A DNA stretch of 64,000 nucleotides from Achromobacter sp. UMC46 (GCF_014170335.1 NZ_LZZS01000031.1:62001-126000), one strand, 5' to 3'. Shown: positions 18,601-25,822, counted from the stretch's first letter. Numbers and translations are program-made. The notes: generated by a model not told the origin, from the letters alone.

Positions 18601-19380
18601 CTAGCGCATCACCAGTCCGCCGTCCACGAACAGCACCTGCCCGGTCATGAATCCGCTCCAGTCGGACGCCAGGAACAGCACGGGGCCAGCGACGTCCTCG
18701 GGCCGGGCGATGCGGCGCAGCGGGGTGGCGGCGGCCAGTTGTTCGCGGAACGATTCCTGGGCGCCCTCGCTGGCCTGGGTCGGGTAGACCAGGCCGGGGG
18801 CGACGCAGTTCACCCGGATCCCGAATGGGCCCAGCTCCGACGCCAGGTTGCGGCTGAACGCCACCAGCGCGGCCTTTGCGGTGGTGTAGTCGTGGTACGG
18901 CACAACCGGATGCTCGGTAAGGTTGGTGGCGATATTGACGATGCAGCCTTGCGCGCGCTGTTTGAAATGCGGCAGTGCGGCCTGGCAGACGTTGAACGCC
19001 GCACCGACCGCGCCGTCGAACTGCGACTGGTAATCCTGCCAGCCGAGGTCGCCGAACGCGGTGCGCTGGCGGGGATCGAAAGCGTAATGCCGCAAGGCGT
19101 TGTTGACCACGACGTCCAGCCGGCCGGCGTCCTGCACGATGCCGTCGACCATGGCGCGCACCGCGTCCGGCGAACCGACGTCGGCCTGCACGGCCCAGGC
19201 GTCGCCGCCGGCAGCCTGGCATTGCGCCACCACGGCCTCGGCCGCTTCGGCGTTGCTCAGGTAGTTGACGACCACCGTCGCCCCTTCCCGCGCGAATCCG
19301 CGCGCGATCTCGGCGCCGATGCCGCGGCTGGCTCCGGTCACCAGCACCACCTTGCCTGCGAATTTCAGGGCGGCGTTCAT
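18601..19380 (-). CDS. SDR-family oxidoreductase, last gene of the TPP-riboswitch operon
   Basis: 259-residue short-chain dehydrogenase/reductase with NAD(P) motif VLVTGASRGIGAEIARGF and active-site YTTAK. Two departures from the classical family are visible: NNAL replaces NNAG, and the residue 13 before the catalytic tyrosine is threonine (VNIATNL) where serine is usual. Its ATG begins 1 nt after the stop of the ABC receptor gene, so it is translated with the operon. In this context I infer it reduces the aldehyde made by the LuxC-like enzyme to an alcohol. A 3-oxoacyl-ACP reductase role is the generic alternative. Confidence 0.88.
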   Translation of the reverse strand: MNAALKFAGKVVLVTGASRGIGAEIARGFAREGATVVVNYLSNAEAAEAVVAQCQAAGGDAWAVQADVGSPDAVRAMVDGIVQDAGRLDVVVNNALRHYAFDPRQRTAFGDLGWQDYQSQFDGAVGAAFNVCQAALPHFKQRAQGCIVNIATNLTEHPVVPYHDYTTAKAALVAFSRNLASELGPFGIRVNCVAPGLVYPTQASEGAQESFREQLAAATPLRRIARPEDVAGPVLFLASDWSGFMTGQVLFVDGGLVMR

Positions 19381-19381
19381 G

Positions 19382-20416
19382 TCAGGCCGCCGGCAGCAGG
19401 GTGGCGTCGACGGCGGCGGCCACATCGATGGGGCGCTGCACCAGGCCCAGCTCGTGGTAGACATCGGCCGCCTTCTGCAGCGAGTCCAGATCGATCGTGC
19501 CCAGCGGCCGTCCTCCCGAGGCGATCGACGCGGCATTGCGCAGCTTGATCACGTCCAGGTTGATGGCGCGGTCGGTACCGTCGATGGCGCGCTTGCCGGC
19601 CAGCGTGGCGGCCTCTTCGGGCTGGGCGATCATCCACGCGGCGCTGTCGCGGTAGGCCTTCAGGAACGCCCGCAGCAGCGGCTGTTTTTGCTGAAGCACG
19701 GGTTCGCGCACCACGAACAGGTCGCTGGACACGTTGAGGGTGTCGGCGACGTTCATCACGTTGACGTCGCCCAGGCCGCGCCGGCGCCCCACCAGCAGGC
19801 CGGTGTCGGTGGCCGCGGTGGCGTCCACCTGACCCTGCAGCAGCGGCGCGAAGTTCAGCACGCCGGTCACCACGATTTCAACGTCGGATTCGGTCAGGCC
19901 GGCCTGGTGCAGCAGCACCAGCAGGTTCTGGCGCGTGCCGCTGGCCAGGCTGTAGACGCCGATGCGCTTGCCTTTCAGGTCCGCCGGCCGCGTGATGCCG
20001 GCCGGTTTTAACGACACGACGTTGAAGACGTTCTGCGGATAGATGTCGTAGATGGCGCGCAGCTTTTCGCCCTTATCCAAGGCCATGAAGAACGAGCCGG
20101 GGTCGGTGAACGCCACGTCGGCCTGGCCGCTGAGGATGTTGCGGATGGCGTCGCCGCCGCCCGCGCCCGGCAGGTAGACCAGTTCCAGGCCCTGCGCCTT
20201 GAAGAAGCCCTTGTCGGGTTCGGCCAGCAGGTTGGTGATTTCGCTGATCGGCTTGCTCCAGCCGGCCAGCGTGACCTTGCCGGAAGCGGCGTCTTGCGCA
20301 CTATGTGCGCGTGCGGTGAGCGGCGTCAGCGATGTCGCGGCGAGGCTTGCCGCCGCGGCCAGCAGCGCGCGGCGGGTAGGGGACGGGAGCATGGGAAGCG
20401 TCCTGGAAAATGTCAT
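19382..20416 (-). CDS. NMT1/THI5-like ABC transporter substrate-binding protein (ThiY/SsuA type)
   Basis: Periplasmic receptor of 344 residues with a Tat-like or long signal region (TRRALLAAAASLAATSLTPLTARAHS). The mature protein has the NMT1/THI5-like pattern: SEITNLLAEPDKGFFKAQGLELVYLPGAGGGDAIRNILSGQADVAFTDPG and KGKRIGVYSLASGTRQNLLVLL. The start at 20416 overlaps the permease stop as ATGA, favouring it over the ATG at 20392. Family members bind thiamin pyrimidine precursors (ThiY) or sulfonates (SsuA). The upstream TPP riboswitch points to a thiamin-related ligand. Confidence 0.9.
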   Translation of the reverse strand: MTFSRTLPMLPSPTRRALLAAAASLAATSLTPLTARAHSAQDAASGKVTLAGWSKPISEITNLLAEPDKGFFKAQGLELVYLPGAGGGDAIRNILSGQADVAFTDPGSFFMALDKGEKLRAIYDIYPQNVFNVVSLKPAGITRPADLKGKRIGVYSLASGTRQNLLVLLHQAGLTESDVEIVVTGVLNFAPLLQGQVDATAATDTGLLVGRRRGLGDVNVMNVADTLNVSSDLFVVREPVLQQKQPLLRAFLKAYRDSAAWMIAQPEEAATLAGKRAIDGTDRAINLDVIKLRNAASIASGGRPLGTIDLDSLQKAADVYHELGLVQRPIDVAAAVDATLLPAA

Positions 20417-21177
20417 GGGTGATCCGAATAGGGGCGCAGCAGGCGCCGCTCGAGCATCAGGGTGGCCTGATAGCCCAGCAGGCCGATGACGGCGATGGCG
20501 GCCAGCGCCGCGAACATGAGGGGCGTGTCCATCATGCCTTGCGCGGCGATGATGACGGCGCCCAGCCCGCGGCTGGCGCCGATGAATTCGCCCACCACGG
20601 CGCCGACCAGCGCCAGCACCAGCGCCACGCGCAAGCCCGCCAGGATGCCGGGCAGGCCTGCAGGCAGTTTCAGGCGCAGCAAGGTCTGCGCGCGCGAGGC
20701 GCCCAGCATGCGGAACAGTTGCAGCCGGTTCGGATCTACCTGCCGCAGGCTGGTCAGCGTGTTTTCCATCAAGGGGAAAAAGCAGATCAGGGCGGTCATG
20801 CCCACCGTGGGCGCCATGCCGAACCCGAACCACAGCACGAACAGCGGGGCCAGCGCCAGCTTGGGGACAACCTGGCTGACGATGACATAGGGCTTGAGCA
20901 CGCGGTCCAGCAAGGCCGATTCGGCCAGCGCCACGCCCATCGCCAAGCCGGCCGCGCCGCCCAGCGCCAGGCCCAGCAGCATCTCCGCCAGGGTCGCGCC
21001 AATATGCGGCCACAGGTAGCCGGTGGCCAGGCTGGTCCACAGCGTCTTGGCCACGGCGGACGGGGCGGGCAGCACCAGCGCGGAAATGCCCGCTTGCCGC
21101 ACGGCCGCCTCCCAGGCGCCCACCAGGACGACAAGCAGGGCGACCGCCAGGAACCGGGAGGGGAAGGCCTGTTTCAT
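20413..21177 (-). CDS. ABC transporter permease (ThiX/SsuC type)
   Basis: 254-residue BPD_transp_1 inner-membrane permease with about six helices. The cytoplasmic coupling loop is in GLRVALVLALVGAVVGEFIGASRGLGAVIIAAQG. Start ATG at 21177 overlaps the ATPase stop by the four bases ATGA, and its own stop overlaps the receptor start the same way. It forms the membrane channel of the TPP-regulated importer. Confidence 0.93.
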   Translation of the reverse strand: MKQAFPSRFLAVALLVVLVGAWEAAVRQAGISALVLPAPSAVAKTLWTSLATGYLWPHIGATLAEMLLGLALGGAAGLAMGVALAESALLDRVLKPYVIVSQVVPKLALAPLFVLWFGFGMAPTVGMTALICFFPLMENTLTSLRQVDPNRLQLFRMLGASRAQTLLRLKLPAGLPGILAGLRVALVLALVGAVVGEFIGASRGLGAVIIAAQGMMDTPLMFAALAAIAVIGLLGYQATLMLERRLLRPYSDHP

Positions 21178-21938
21178 GGGCGGGCCCCGTTCATGATGTC
21201 GAACACCTGCGCGCAATGCGCATTGAAAGCCGCGCCATGCCGCATCGACTGCGTGCGCGGCGCGGGCAGGTCCACGCGCAGGTCGGCCGCCATGCGCCCC
21301 TGATGCATGACCGCGACGCGGTCGCCCAGGTACACCGCTTCGCCGATGTCATGCGTGACGAACAGCACGGTCGTCTTGCGCAGGCGGCACATCCGCATCA
21401 GGTCGTCTTGCAGTTCGCCGCGCGTGATCGCATCGAGCGCGGCGAAGGGCTCGTCCAACAGCAGCAGGGCGGGGCGCAGGATCAGCGCCCGCGCCAGCGC
21501 GGCCCGGCTTTGCTGGCCGCCGGACAACTGCCGCGGGTAATGCCGCGCATGGTCGGCCAGGCCCAGCATCTCCAGCAGTTCGTATGCGTGTTCGATGTCG
21601 TCCGCCGTGGGCCGGCGTTGCAGCGACACCGGCAGCAGCACGTTGTCGACGACGCGCCGCCATTCCAGCAGCGTGGGCGCCTGGAAGACGTAGCCCAGCT
21701 TCGGGCCGGGCACGGCGGGCGTGCCGTCCCACAGCCGGACGCGGCCCGATTGCGGCGTCAGCAAGCCCGCGGCCAGCTTCAGCAGCGTTGTCTTGCCGCA
21801 GCCGCTGCGGCCGACCAGGCAATGAAATCCGCCGGCATCCAGCCGCCAGTCGATGCCGTCGACGACGGGTGGCCGGCCCGGGTAGGTGTAGACCGCCTGT
21901 TCAATGTCCAGGAAGGGCGCGGACGGGTCGGCGCTCAT
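21174..21938 (-). CDS. ABC transporter ATPase (ThiZ/SsuB type)
   Basis: 254-residue nucleotide-binding subunit. Walker A is GRSGCGKTTLLK, signature LSGGQQSRAALARAL, Walker B LLLLDEPFAALD, and the switch histidine is in VLFVTHDIGEAV. Start 21938 overlaps the luxC-like stop as ATGA. It powers the importer formed with the permease and NMT1-like receptor downstream. Confidence 0.93.
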   Translation of the reverse strand: MSADPSAPFLDIEQAVYTYPGRPPVVDGIDWRLDAGGFHCLVGRSGCGKTTLLKLAAGLLTPQSGRVRLWDGTPAVPGPKLGYVFQAPTLLEWRRVVDNVLLPVSLQRRPTADDIEHAYELLEMLGLADHARHYPRQLSGGQQSRAALARALILRPALLLLDEPFAALDAITRGELQDDLMRMCRLRKTTVLFVTHDIGEAVYLGDRVAVMHQGRMAADLRVDLPAPRTQSMRHGAAFNAHCAQVFDIMNGARP

Positions 21939-23395
21939 GGTTCGTAGCGCGCGAACGGCTCGGCGGCGGCTTCGGCGGATTGCTCGATCTCGGCCATGCG
22001 GACCAGGTCCAGCAGATTGAAGCGGCCATCGTGATGCCATCCGGCTTCGGGCATGCTCATCGCGCCGATGGCGCTCACGCGCGTGACGCCCGCCGCCCCG
22101 AGTTGATCGGCCAGCCGGTACAACTCTTCCGGCGTGGCGGCCACGCCGGCGGTTTGCAGGAATTCGCGGTGGGGCGCGACCCGGGGCGCCACGTCGTCCA
22201 GCGCGTCGATGGCGGCCACGGTGATGCTGCGTTGCAAAGCGGTCGGCGCCAGGGCGCCGGCATCATCGGCATAGGCGACGCTCCATGCCGCGTCTACGTC
22301 GCCGATCAGCGCGTCCGCGCCATCCGGCGCCAGCGTCCATTCGATCGACTGGCGCCACTTCGCGACCGAGGCCGACTCTTCCAGGTCCAGCGCGCGCCGC
22401 GGAAAGCGCCGCTGCAGGTTCGACAGTTCGCCCGCCAGATAGCCGGCGAAGTCGCGCGGCGAAACCGGGCCACCGCGCTGCACGTAGAAAACGTGCGGCG
22501 AATAGCAGCCCTGCTGGTCATAGCGCATCACGTCCCAGGCGGCGCGGCGCGCCAGGGCAGGCGCCTTCTGGGCATCCAGCGCCATCGCGCTGACCACGCC
22601 GAAACCCAGCTTGTGGCCGTGTGCTAGAAAGCGCGTCGTGACCGGCAGGCGCCGCTGGATGGCGTGCAGCGCATCGTTGCCGCCATACGCCACTACCGTG
22701 TCGGCCTGGGCGTAAAGCGCCGACGCGTCCTCGCCGCCCGCGCCGCGCCACCACACCACCGCCAGGCAATCGGCCAGCGGTGGATGCACCTCTGCGAGCA
22801 ATCGTGCGAACCAGCCCGCGAACAACGGCTCGGCGGTGGGCAGTTTTCCGATATTGCCGGCCTTCACCAGCAGGCCGCACACCAGGCTCCACAGCGCCAG
22901 CGCAGGCACGTTGCCGGCCCAGCTGTGCGCCAGCAGCTGCGGACCATAGGCGCGCACCGCGCCGCCTTTGGCCGCAGGCTGGAATGCGTCCAGCACCTTG
23001 GGGTTGGCGAAATCTTCGGCCACGAAGCGATGCAGCTGCGGCGCGCGGAACGTCTTGAAAAAGCCGGTCAGCCCCAGCCGTACCATCTCGGCGTCGTAGC
23101 CGCTGACGACCGGCAGCAGCGCATCGGCCTGCCGCCGGTACGGGTCGTCGGGATCCAGCAGGCGGGCGATGGCGCGGTCGATGACGGTGATGATCTCCGA
23201 TACCGTCATCGTCTTCAGATGCTGCGCGCTGGCGCGTTTGACGCGCTCGGCAAGCGCCTGCATCTGCGGCGCGGACAGCACCGGCACCGCGACGTCGACG
23301 CGCTGGCCGTCCTGCTCGAACGGCAAGACTTGCCATTGGACATCGGCCGGGGCCAGCCCCGGCAGGTATCCCGCCTCGACGCGAAGGGTCTTCAT
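21935..23395 (-). CDS. LuxC-like acyl-CoA/acyl-enzyme reductase
   Basis: 486 residues, LuxC family, an aldehyde-dehydrogenase-related NADPH reductase that turns an activated acyl group into an aldehyde. Typical segments are SWAGNVPALALWSLVCGLLVKAGNIGKLPTAEPLFAGWFARLL (about residues 158-200) and the active-site region DQQGCYSPHVFYVQRGG with the presumed acyl-accepting Cys297. The frame is open upstream, but ATG 23395 is chosen because it overlaps the LuxE-like stop (ATGA). No luxA, luxB or luxD is present, so light production is not its job. With the TPP riboswitch and transporter, I infer reduction of a thiamin-related carboxylate. Confidence 0.9.
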   Translation of the reverse strand: MKTLRVEAGYLPGLAPADVQWQVLPFEQDGQRVDVAVPVLSAPQMQALAERVKRASAQHLKTMTVSEIITVIDRAIARLLDPDDPYRRQADALLPVVSGYDAEMVRLGLTGFFKTFRAPQLHRFVAEDFANPKVLDAFQPAAKGGAVRAYGPQLLAHSWAGNVPALALWSLVCGLLVKAGNIGKLPTAEPLFAGWFARLLAEVHPPLADCLAVVWWRGAGGEDASALYAQADTVVAYGGNDALHAIQRRLPVTTRFLAHGHKLGFGVVSAMALDAQKAPALARRAAWDVMRYDQQGCYSPHVFYVQRGGPVSPRDFAGYLAGELSNLQRRFPRRALDLEESASVAKWRQSIEWTLAPDGADALIGDVDAAWSVAYADDAGALAPTALQRSITVAAIDALDDVAPRVAPHREFLQTAGVAATPEELYRLADQLGAAGVTRVSAIGAMSMPEAGWHHDGRFNLLDLVRMAEIEQSAEAAAEPFARYEP

Positions 23396-24474
23396 GGCGT
23401 GGCCGACCGGATGAACTCTTCGACCGCCAGCGAGCAGCCCTTGGCCTGGGCGCCCTCGGCGCGGCCCAGCAGCAGGAAGCCGCCGTCTGCCGGCAGTCCG
23501 ACGTCTTCCGTCAGGATGGTGTTGACCGAATTGAAGTTGCCCAGGTCGCAGTGCGCCAGGATGCCGCGTTCGCCGGCCGGCACCGTGCGGCCGGTGGCCG
23601 GATCGACCAGGCGCGAACGGATCCAGTGCGGACCCGACTTGACCGACGGCACGACGGCGTTGCCGTCGTCGTAGAACTGCGTGCTGAGTTCCGTCATGCC
23701 ATACATGTTGATGCACAGCGCGCGCGGCACGCCCAGCAGTTCCGAGAGTTCCGAATAGAACGTGTCCAGCGGCAATTCGCGCGACTGGCCCTTGTAGCCG
23801 CCGGTGTCCAGGATGCGGCTGCCCGGCGGTAGCTGGAACGAGCGGCCTTCCTTGCGCAGCGCGTCGATGACGTGCACGAAGCTGAAGCTGGCGCCCAGCA
23901 GCGCATAGGGCTCGCCCCGGCGCTCGGCCTCTTCCAGCCGGCGCCACAGGCCGTCCAGGTCGATGCCCTGCGGCGACATGAAATAGCGGCTGTCTTCGGT
24001 GCCGAAGGCGGACTTCGCCAGCGCCAGGTAGTGCGCCAGCGACGAATTGGGCATCGCGATTTCGTCGGGGAACAAGATGCCCATCGGCAGGCGCGCCGTG
24101 CCCTGCATGACGCGCTTGTCGAAATTGCGGGTCATGGACAGGTCGTAGACGTCCAGATGCGGATGGAAGTGGCGCCCGCGCATGTCCGCGCGCGTCGTGC
24201 CGCTGGTCATGAACACGCGCTCGTCGGGGCGGGCGGGTTCGCAGCGCAGCTCCATCGCCTTGAAGGCGTCGATGGGCACCGCCGGAATGTCGCTCCACGT
24301 CTTCACGTTGCGCACCGTCGCGCCGCGGCGCTGGCAGAAGCTGCGGTAGGGCGCGCTGGCGCCGTACTGATAGGCGAAAAGCCGCAGCGCAAGCTGATCG
24401 AACTGTTCGTCGGTGCAGCCGTCCTGGGCGATGAATTCGAGTAGTTCCGCGACCGGCGCGGCGGCATTGTTCAT
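23392..24474 (-). CDS. LuxE-like acyl-protein synthetase (carboxylate-activating enzyme)
   Basis: 360 residues, acyl-protein synthetase family. It activates a carboxylic acid with ATP as acyl-AMP and passes it to a cysteine for reduction by LuxC. Visible are the adenylation motif VFMTSGTTRADMRGRHFHPHL, the LDTGGYKGQSRELPLDTFYSELSELLGVPRALCINMYGMTELSTQFYDDG core and the C-terminal AKGCSLAVEEFI, where Cys347 matches the acyl-carrier cysteine of LuxE. Start ATG 24474 lies 81 nt after the aptamer, with only a weak ribosome binding site. First gene of the TPP-controlled operon. Confidence 0.9.
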   Translation of the reverse strand: MNNAAAPVAELLEFIAQDGCTDEQFDQLALRLFAYQYGASAPYRSFCQRRGATVRNVKTWSDIPAVPIDAFKAMELRCEPARPDERVFMTSGTTRADMRGRHFHPHLDVYDLSMTRNFDKRVMQGTARLPMGILFPDEIAMPNSSLAHYLALAKSAFGTEDSRYFMSPQGIDLDGLWRRLEEAERRGEPYALLGASFSFVHVIDALRKEGRSFQLPPGSRILDTGGYKGQSRELPLDTFYSELSELLGVPRALCINMYGMTELSTQFYDDGNAVVPSVKSGPHWIRSRLVDPATGRTVPAGERGILAHCDLGNFNSVNTILTEDVGLPADGGFLLLGRAEGAQAKGCSLAVEEFIRSATP

Positions 24475-24555
24475 GGGCGTTCGTTGATTCCAGTACAGGG
24501 AAGCTCCGAAGCCCGCCTGCGCAAGCGGCGCAAGGGCGCGGCAGGACAAGGCGAA
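24475..24555 (-). promoter_or_regulatory. Riboswitch expression platform and leader
   Basis: Between the aptamer and the luxE-like start the minus strand can form a GC-rich hairpin. Its arms are CTTGCGC and GCGCAGG around 24510-24535, with further CCC/GGG pairing outside. No T run follows it, so a classical intrinsic terminator is not seen. Control of translation initiation or Rho-dependent termination is more likely. The ribosome binding site upstream of ATG 24474 is weak. Confidence 0.5.
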
Positions 24556-24630
24556 TGCTCTTCTTACGCCGGCATGAACCGGGTCAAGTTCGCGGGTCTG
24601 AATCTCAGCACTGGCGTGCACCCCGGAGCA
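24556..24630 (-). ncRNA. TPP (THI-element) riboswitch aptamer
   Basis: Read on the minus strand, the conserved THI-box elements occur in order: CCGGGGTGC, a short P3 hairpin GCAC-GCCA-GTGC, CTGAGATT, ACCCGCGAACTTGACC, then CGGTTCATGCCGGCGTAAGA. The closing P1 helix pairs TGCTC at the 5' end (24630-24626) with GAGCA at the 3' end (24560-24556). This matches the thiamin pyrophosphate aptamer consensus very well. It lies in the leader of the LuxE/LuxC/ABC/SDR operon and should switch it off when TPP is abundant. Confidence 0.97.
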
Positions 24631-24636
24631 AGGTCG

Positions 24637-24642
24637 ATTTTA
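24637..24642 (-). promoter_or_regulatory. Candidate -10 element of the TPP-riboswitch operon
   Basis: TAAAAT on the minus strand ends about 7 nt before the 5' edge of the riboswitch P1 helix, where transcription should begin. No good -35 hexamer is seen at the usual spacing. Confidence 0.35.
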
Positions 24643-24740
24643 CCCTGCATTGGGATTCCCCCTTTTCCGGGCAACCATGTCATGGGTTCGGGTTCAGGAT
24701 GCCACCATGGCTTTGCACCAGATAGTTGACGGCGATTCTA

Positions 24741-24760
24741 TGTAATTCAATTGAATTACA
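24741..24760. promoter_or_regulatory. Perfect 20-bp operator palindrome of the toxin-antitoxin operon
   Basis: TGTAATTCAATTGAATTACA is a perfect palindrome in an AT-rich patch, 38 bp before the antitoxin start. A TTGACG hexamer lies at 24726-24731 and TACAAT at 24757-24762 overlaps its right arm. It is the expected autoregulatory site for a RelB/DinJ-type antitoxin. Confidence 0.75.
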
Positions 24761-24798
24761 ATAGAGGGTCCCAAGTCCCGTCCAACAGGAAGCCCGCC

Positions 24799-25104
24799 AT
24801 GCCCGCCACCGCTCTTGTTCAAGCCCGCATCGACCCCGTTCTGAAAGAGCGCGCCACGCAAGTGCTCAACAACATGGGCCTTACCGTGTCGGACGCCGTG
24901 CGCATTCTTTTGACCCGCGTGGCCAACGAAGGAACGCTGCCGTTCAATTTTGCCGTGGACCCCGCCGCGCATGACGCCTGGTTTCGCGCCAAAGTGCAAG
25001 AAGCCTTGATCGACACGCGGCCAGCCGTGCCCAATGAAGAAGCCTCCGCCCATTTCGCCAAACGCCGCGCCGCCGCTCTGCGCAAAGCTGAGGGCAAGAC
25101 GTGA
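24799..25104 (+). CDS. RelB/DinJ-family antitoxin
   Basis: 101-residue antitoxin. The N-terminal ribbon-helix-helix is ALVQARIDPVLKERATQVLNNMGLTVSDAVRILLTRVANEGTLPF, followed by a charged toxin-binding tail (EEASAHFAKRRAAALRKAEGKT). ATG 24799 follows AGGA at 24787-24790; an in-frame start at 24751 falls inside the operator and is rejected. It neutralises the downstream toxin and represses its own promoter through the palindrome at 24741. Its stop overlaps the toxin GTG start. Confidence 0.92.
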   Translation: MPATALVQARIDPVLKERATQVLNNMGLTVSDAVRILLTRVANEGTLPFNFAVDPAAHDAWFRAKVQEALIDTRPAVPNEEASAHFAKRRAAALRKAEGKT

Positions 25105-25391
25105 AGGTGGAGTGGTCAGCGTTTGCGATGGAAGATCGCGGCAGGATTTTTGATTACATCGAATCAGAAAGCCCCAAGGCGGCGGTAGAGGTTGATATCC
25201 GTATCGAAGGGCAGGTCGATCAACTCGTGCAGTTCCCGGAGTTAGGACGGCTTGGTCGCATAGAGGATACCCGCGAATTGGTTATCAGCCAGACGTCGTA
25301 TGTCGTGCCTTATCGGGTCTACGGGAATGTGGTTCGCATTCTGCGTGTGCTGCATTGCGCACAGCAGTGGCCGGATGAACTCAGTGACTGA
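25101..25391 (+). CDS. RelE/ParE-superfamily toxin
   Basis: 96-residue small basic toxin of the RelE/ParE fold: VEWSAFAMEDRGRIFDYIESESPKAAVEVDIRIEGQVDQLVQFPELGRLGRIEDTRELVISQTSYVVPYRVYGNVVRILRVLH. The GTG start overlaps the antitoxin stop (GTGA), giving coupled translation. The conserved C-terminal YRV...RILRVLH strand is present. Sequence cannot tell mRNA cleavage (RelE) from gyrase poisoning (ParE); the RelB/DinJ antitoxin slightly favours RelE/YafQ-like action. Base composition is more AT-rich than its neighbours, suggesting acquisition. Confidence 0.9.
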   Translation: MKVEWSAFAMEDRGRIFDYIESESPKAAVEVDIRIEGQVDQLVQFPELGRLGRIEDTRELVISQTSYVVPYRVYGNVVRILRVLHCAQQWPDELSD

Positions 25392-25420
25392 ATATCGGCG
25401 CTAGGAATGCGGGGAAATGT

Positions 25421-25496
25421 TGGTGGCCTGGGGCGGAATCGAACCACCGACACAAGGATTTTCAATCCTCTGCTCTACCGACTGAGCTACCAGGCC
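25421..25496 (-). tRNA. tRNA-Phe (anticodon GAA), copy 1
   Basis: The minus strand folds as a complete 76-nt tRNA: acceptor GGCCTGG pairing with CCAGGCC, D arm with GGTAGAGC, anticodon stem GAGGA/TCCTT region with loop TTGAAAA (anticodon GAA), T arm GGTTCGATTCC and encoded CCA. It is identical to the copy at 25601. No separate promoter is visible between the two copies. Confidence 0.97.
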
Positions 25497-25520
25497 AATA
25501 CCTGAACAGGTACGTTTGCA

Positions 25521-25547
25521 AAAAGCCCAGCGCGGGGCTGGGCTTTT
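25521..25547. terminator. Bidirectional hairpin terminator between the two tRNA-Phe genes
   Basis: AAAAGCCCAGC, loop GCGGG, GCTGGGCTTTT, with T7 on the plus strand and TTTTT on the minus strand. It lies 54 nt downstream of the upstream tRNA-Phe on the minus strand and just before copy 1. It either ends that transcript or attenuates read-through into copy 1. It also closes the convergent toxin-antitoxin transcript only if that transcript reads through copy 1. Confidence 0.75.
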
Positions 25548-25600
25548 TTTGGGATTCGGTATCGGCGGCCTAGGGGCTACCGCGATCCCAATAATTCTTT

Positions 25601-25676
25601 TGGTGGCCTGGGGCGGAATCGAACCACCGACACAAGGATTTTCAATCCTCTGCTCTACCGACTGAGCTACCAGGCC
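25601..25676 (-). tRNA. tRNA-Phe (anticodon GAA), copy 2
   Basis: Base-for-base identical 76-nt copy of the tRNA-Phe at 25421, with encoded CCA. It is the promoter-proximal copy. Flanking sequences differ, so the duplicated unit is close to the tRNA itself. Confidence 0.97.
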
Positions 25677-25689
25677 AACGAAGTCCGCA

Positions 25690-25695
25690 ACTATA
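25690..25695 (-). promoter_or_regulatory. Candidate -10 of the tRNA-Phe promoter
   Basis: TATAGT on the minus strand, 13 nt before the tRNA 5' end, followed by a GC-rich discriminator (TGCGGAC) as seen in stringently controlled stable-RNA promoters. No clear -35 was found. Confidence 0.5.
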
Positions 25696-25822
25696 CACAA
25701 ATTTTTGGCCGTGCGCCAGCCAGGGCGGAAAAATCGCCATCCCTTACGACGCGGGCGATCGCGCCAAGTGTTGGGTGAATGGCACGCAAGGGTGCGGCGC
25801 AGGGTCGCGGCAGGGGGGCGAA

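Noticed and set aside
23396-24298. Upstream extension of the LuxC-like frame (to a total of 787 residues)
   Set aside because: The extension overlaps the LuxE-like gene in another frame; the ATGA overlap and LuxC-type N-terminus support the start at 23395.
21935-24474. Bioluminescence (lux) operon
   Set aside because: LuxC- and LuxE-like genes are present, but luxA, luxB and luxD are absent and the operon carries a TPP riboswitch and importer.
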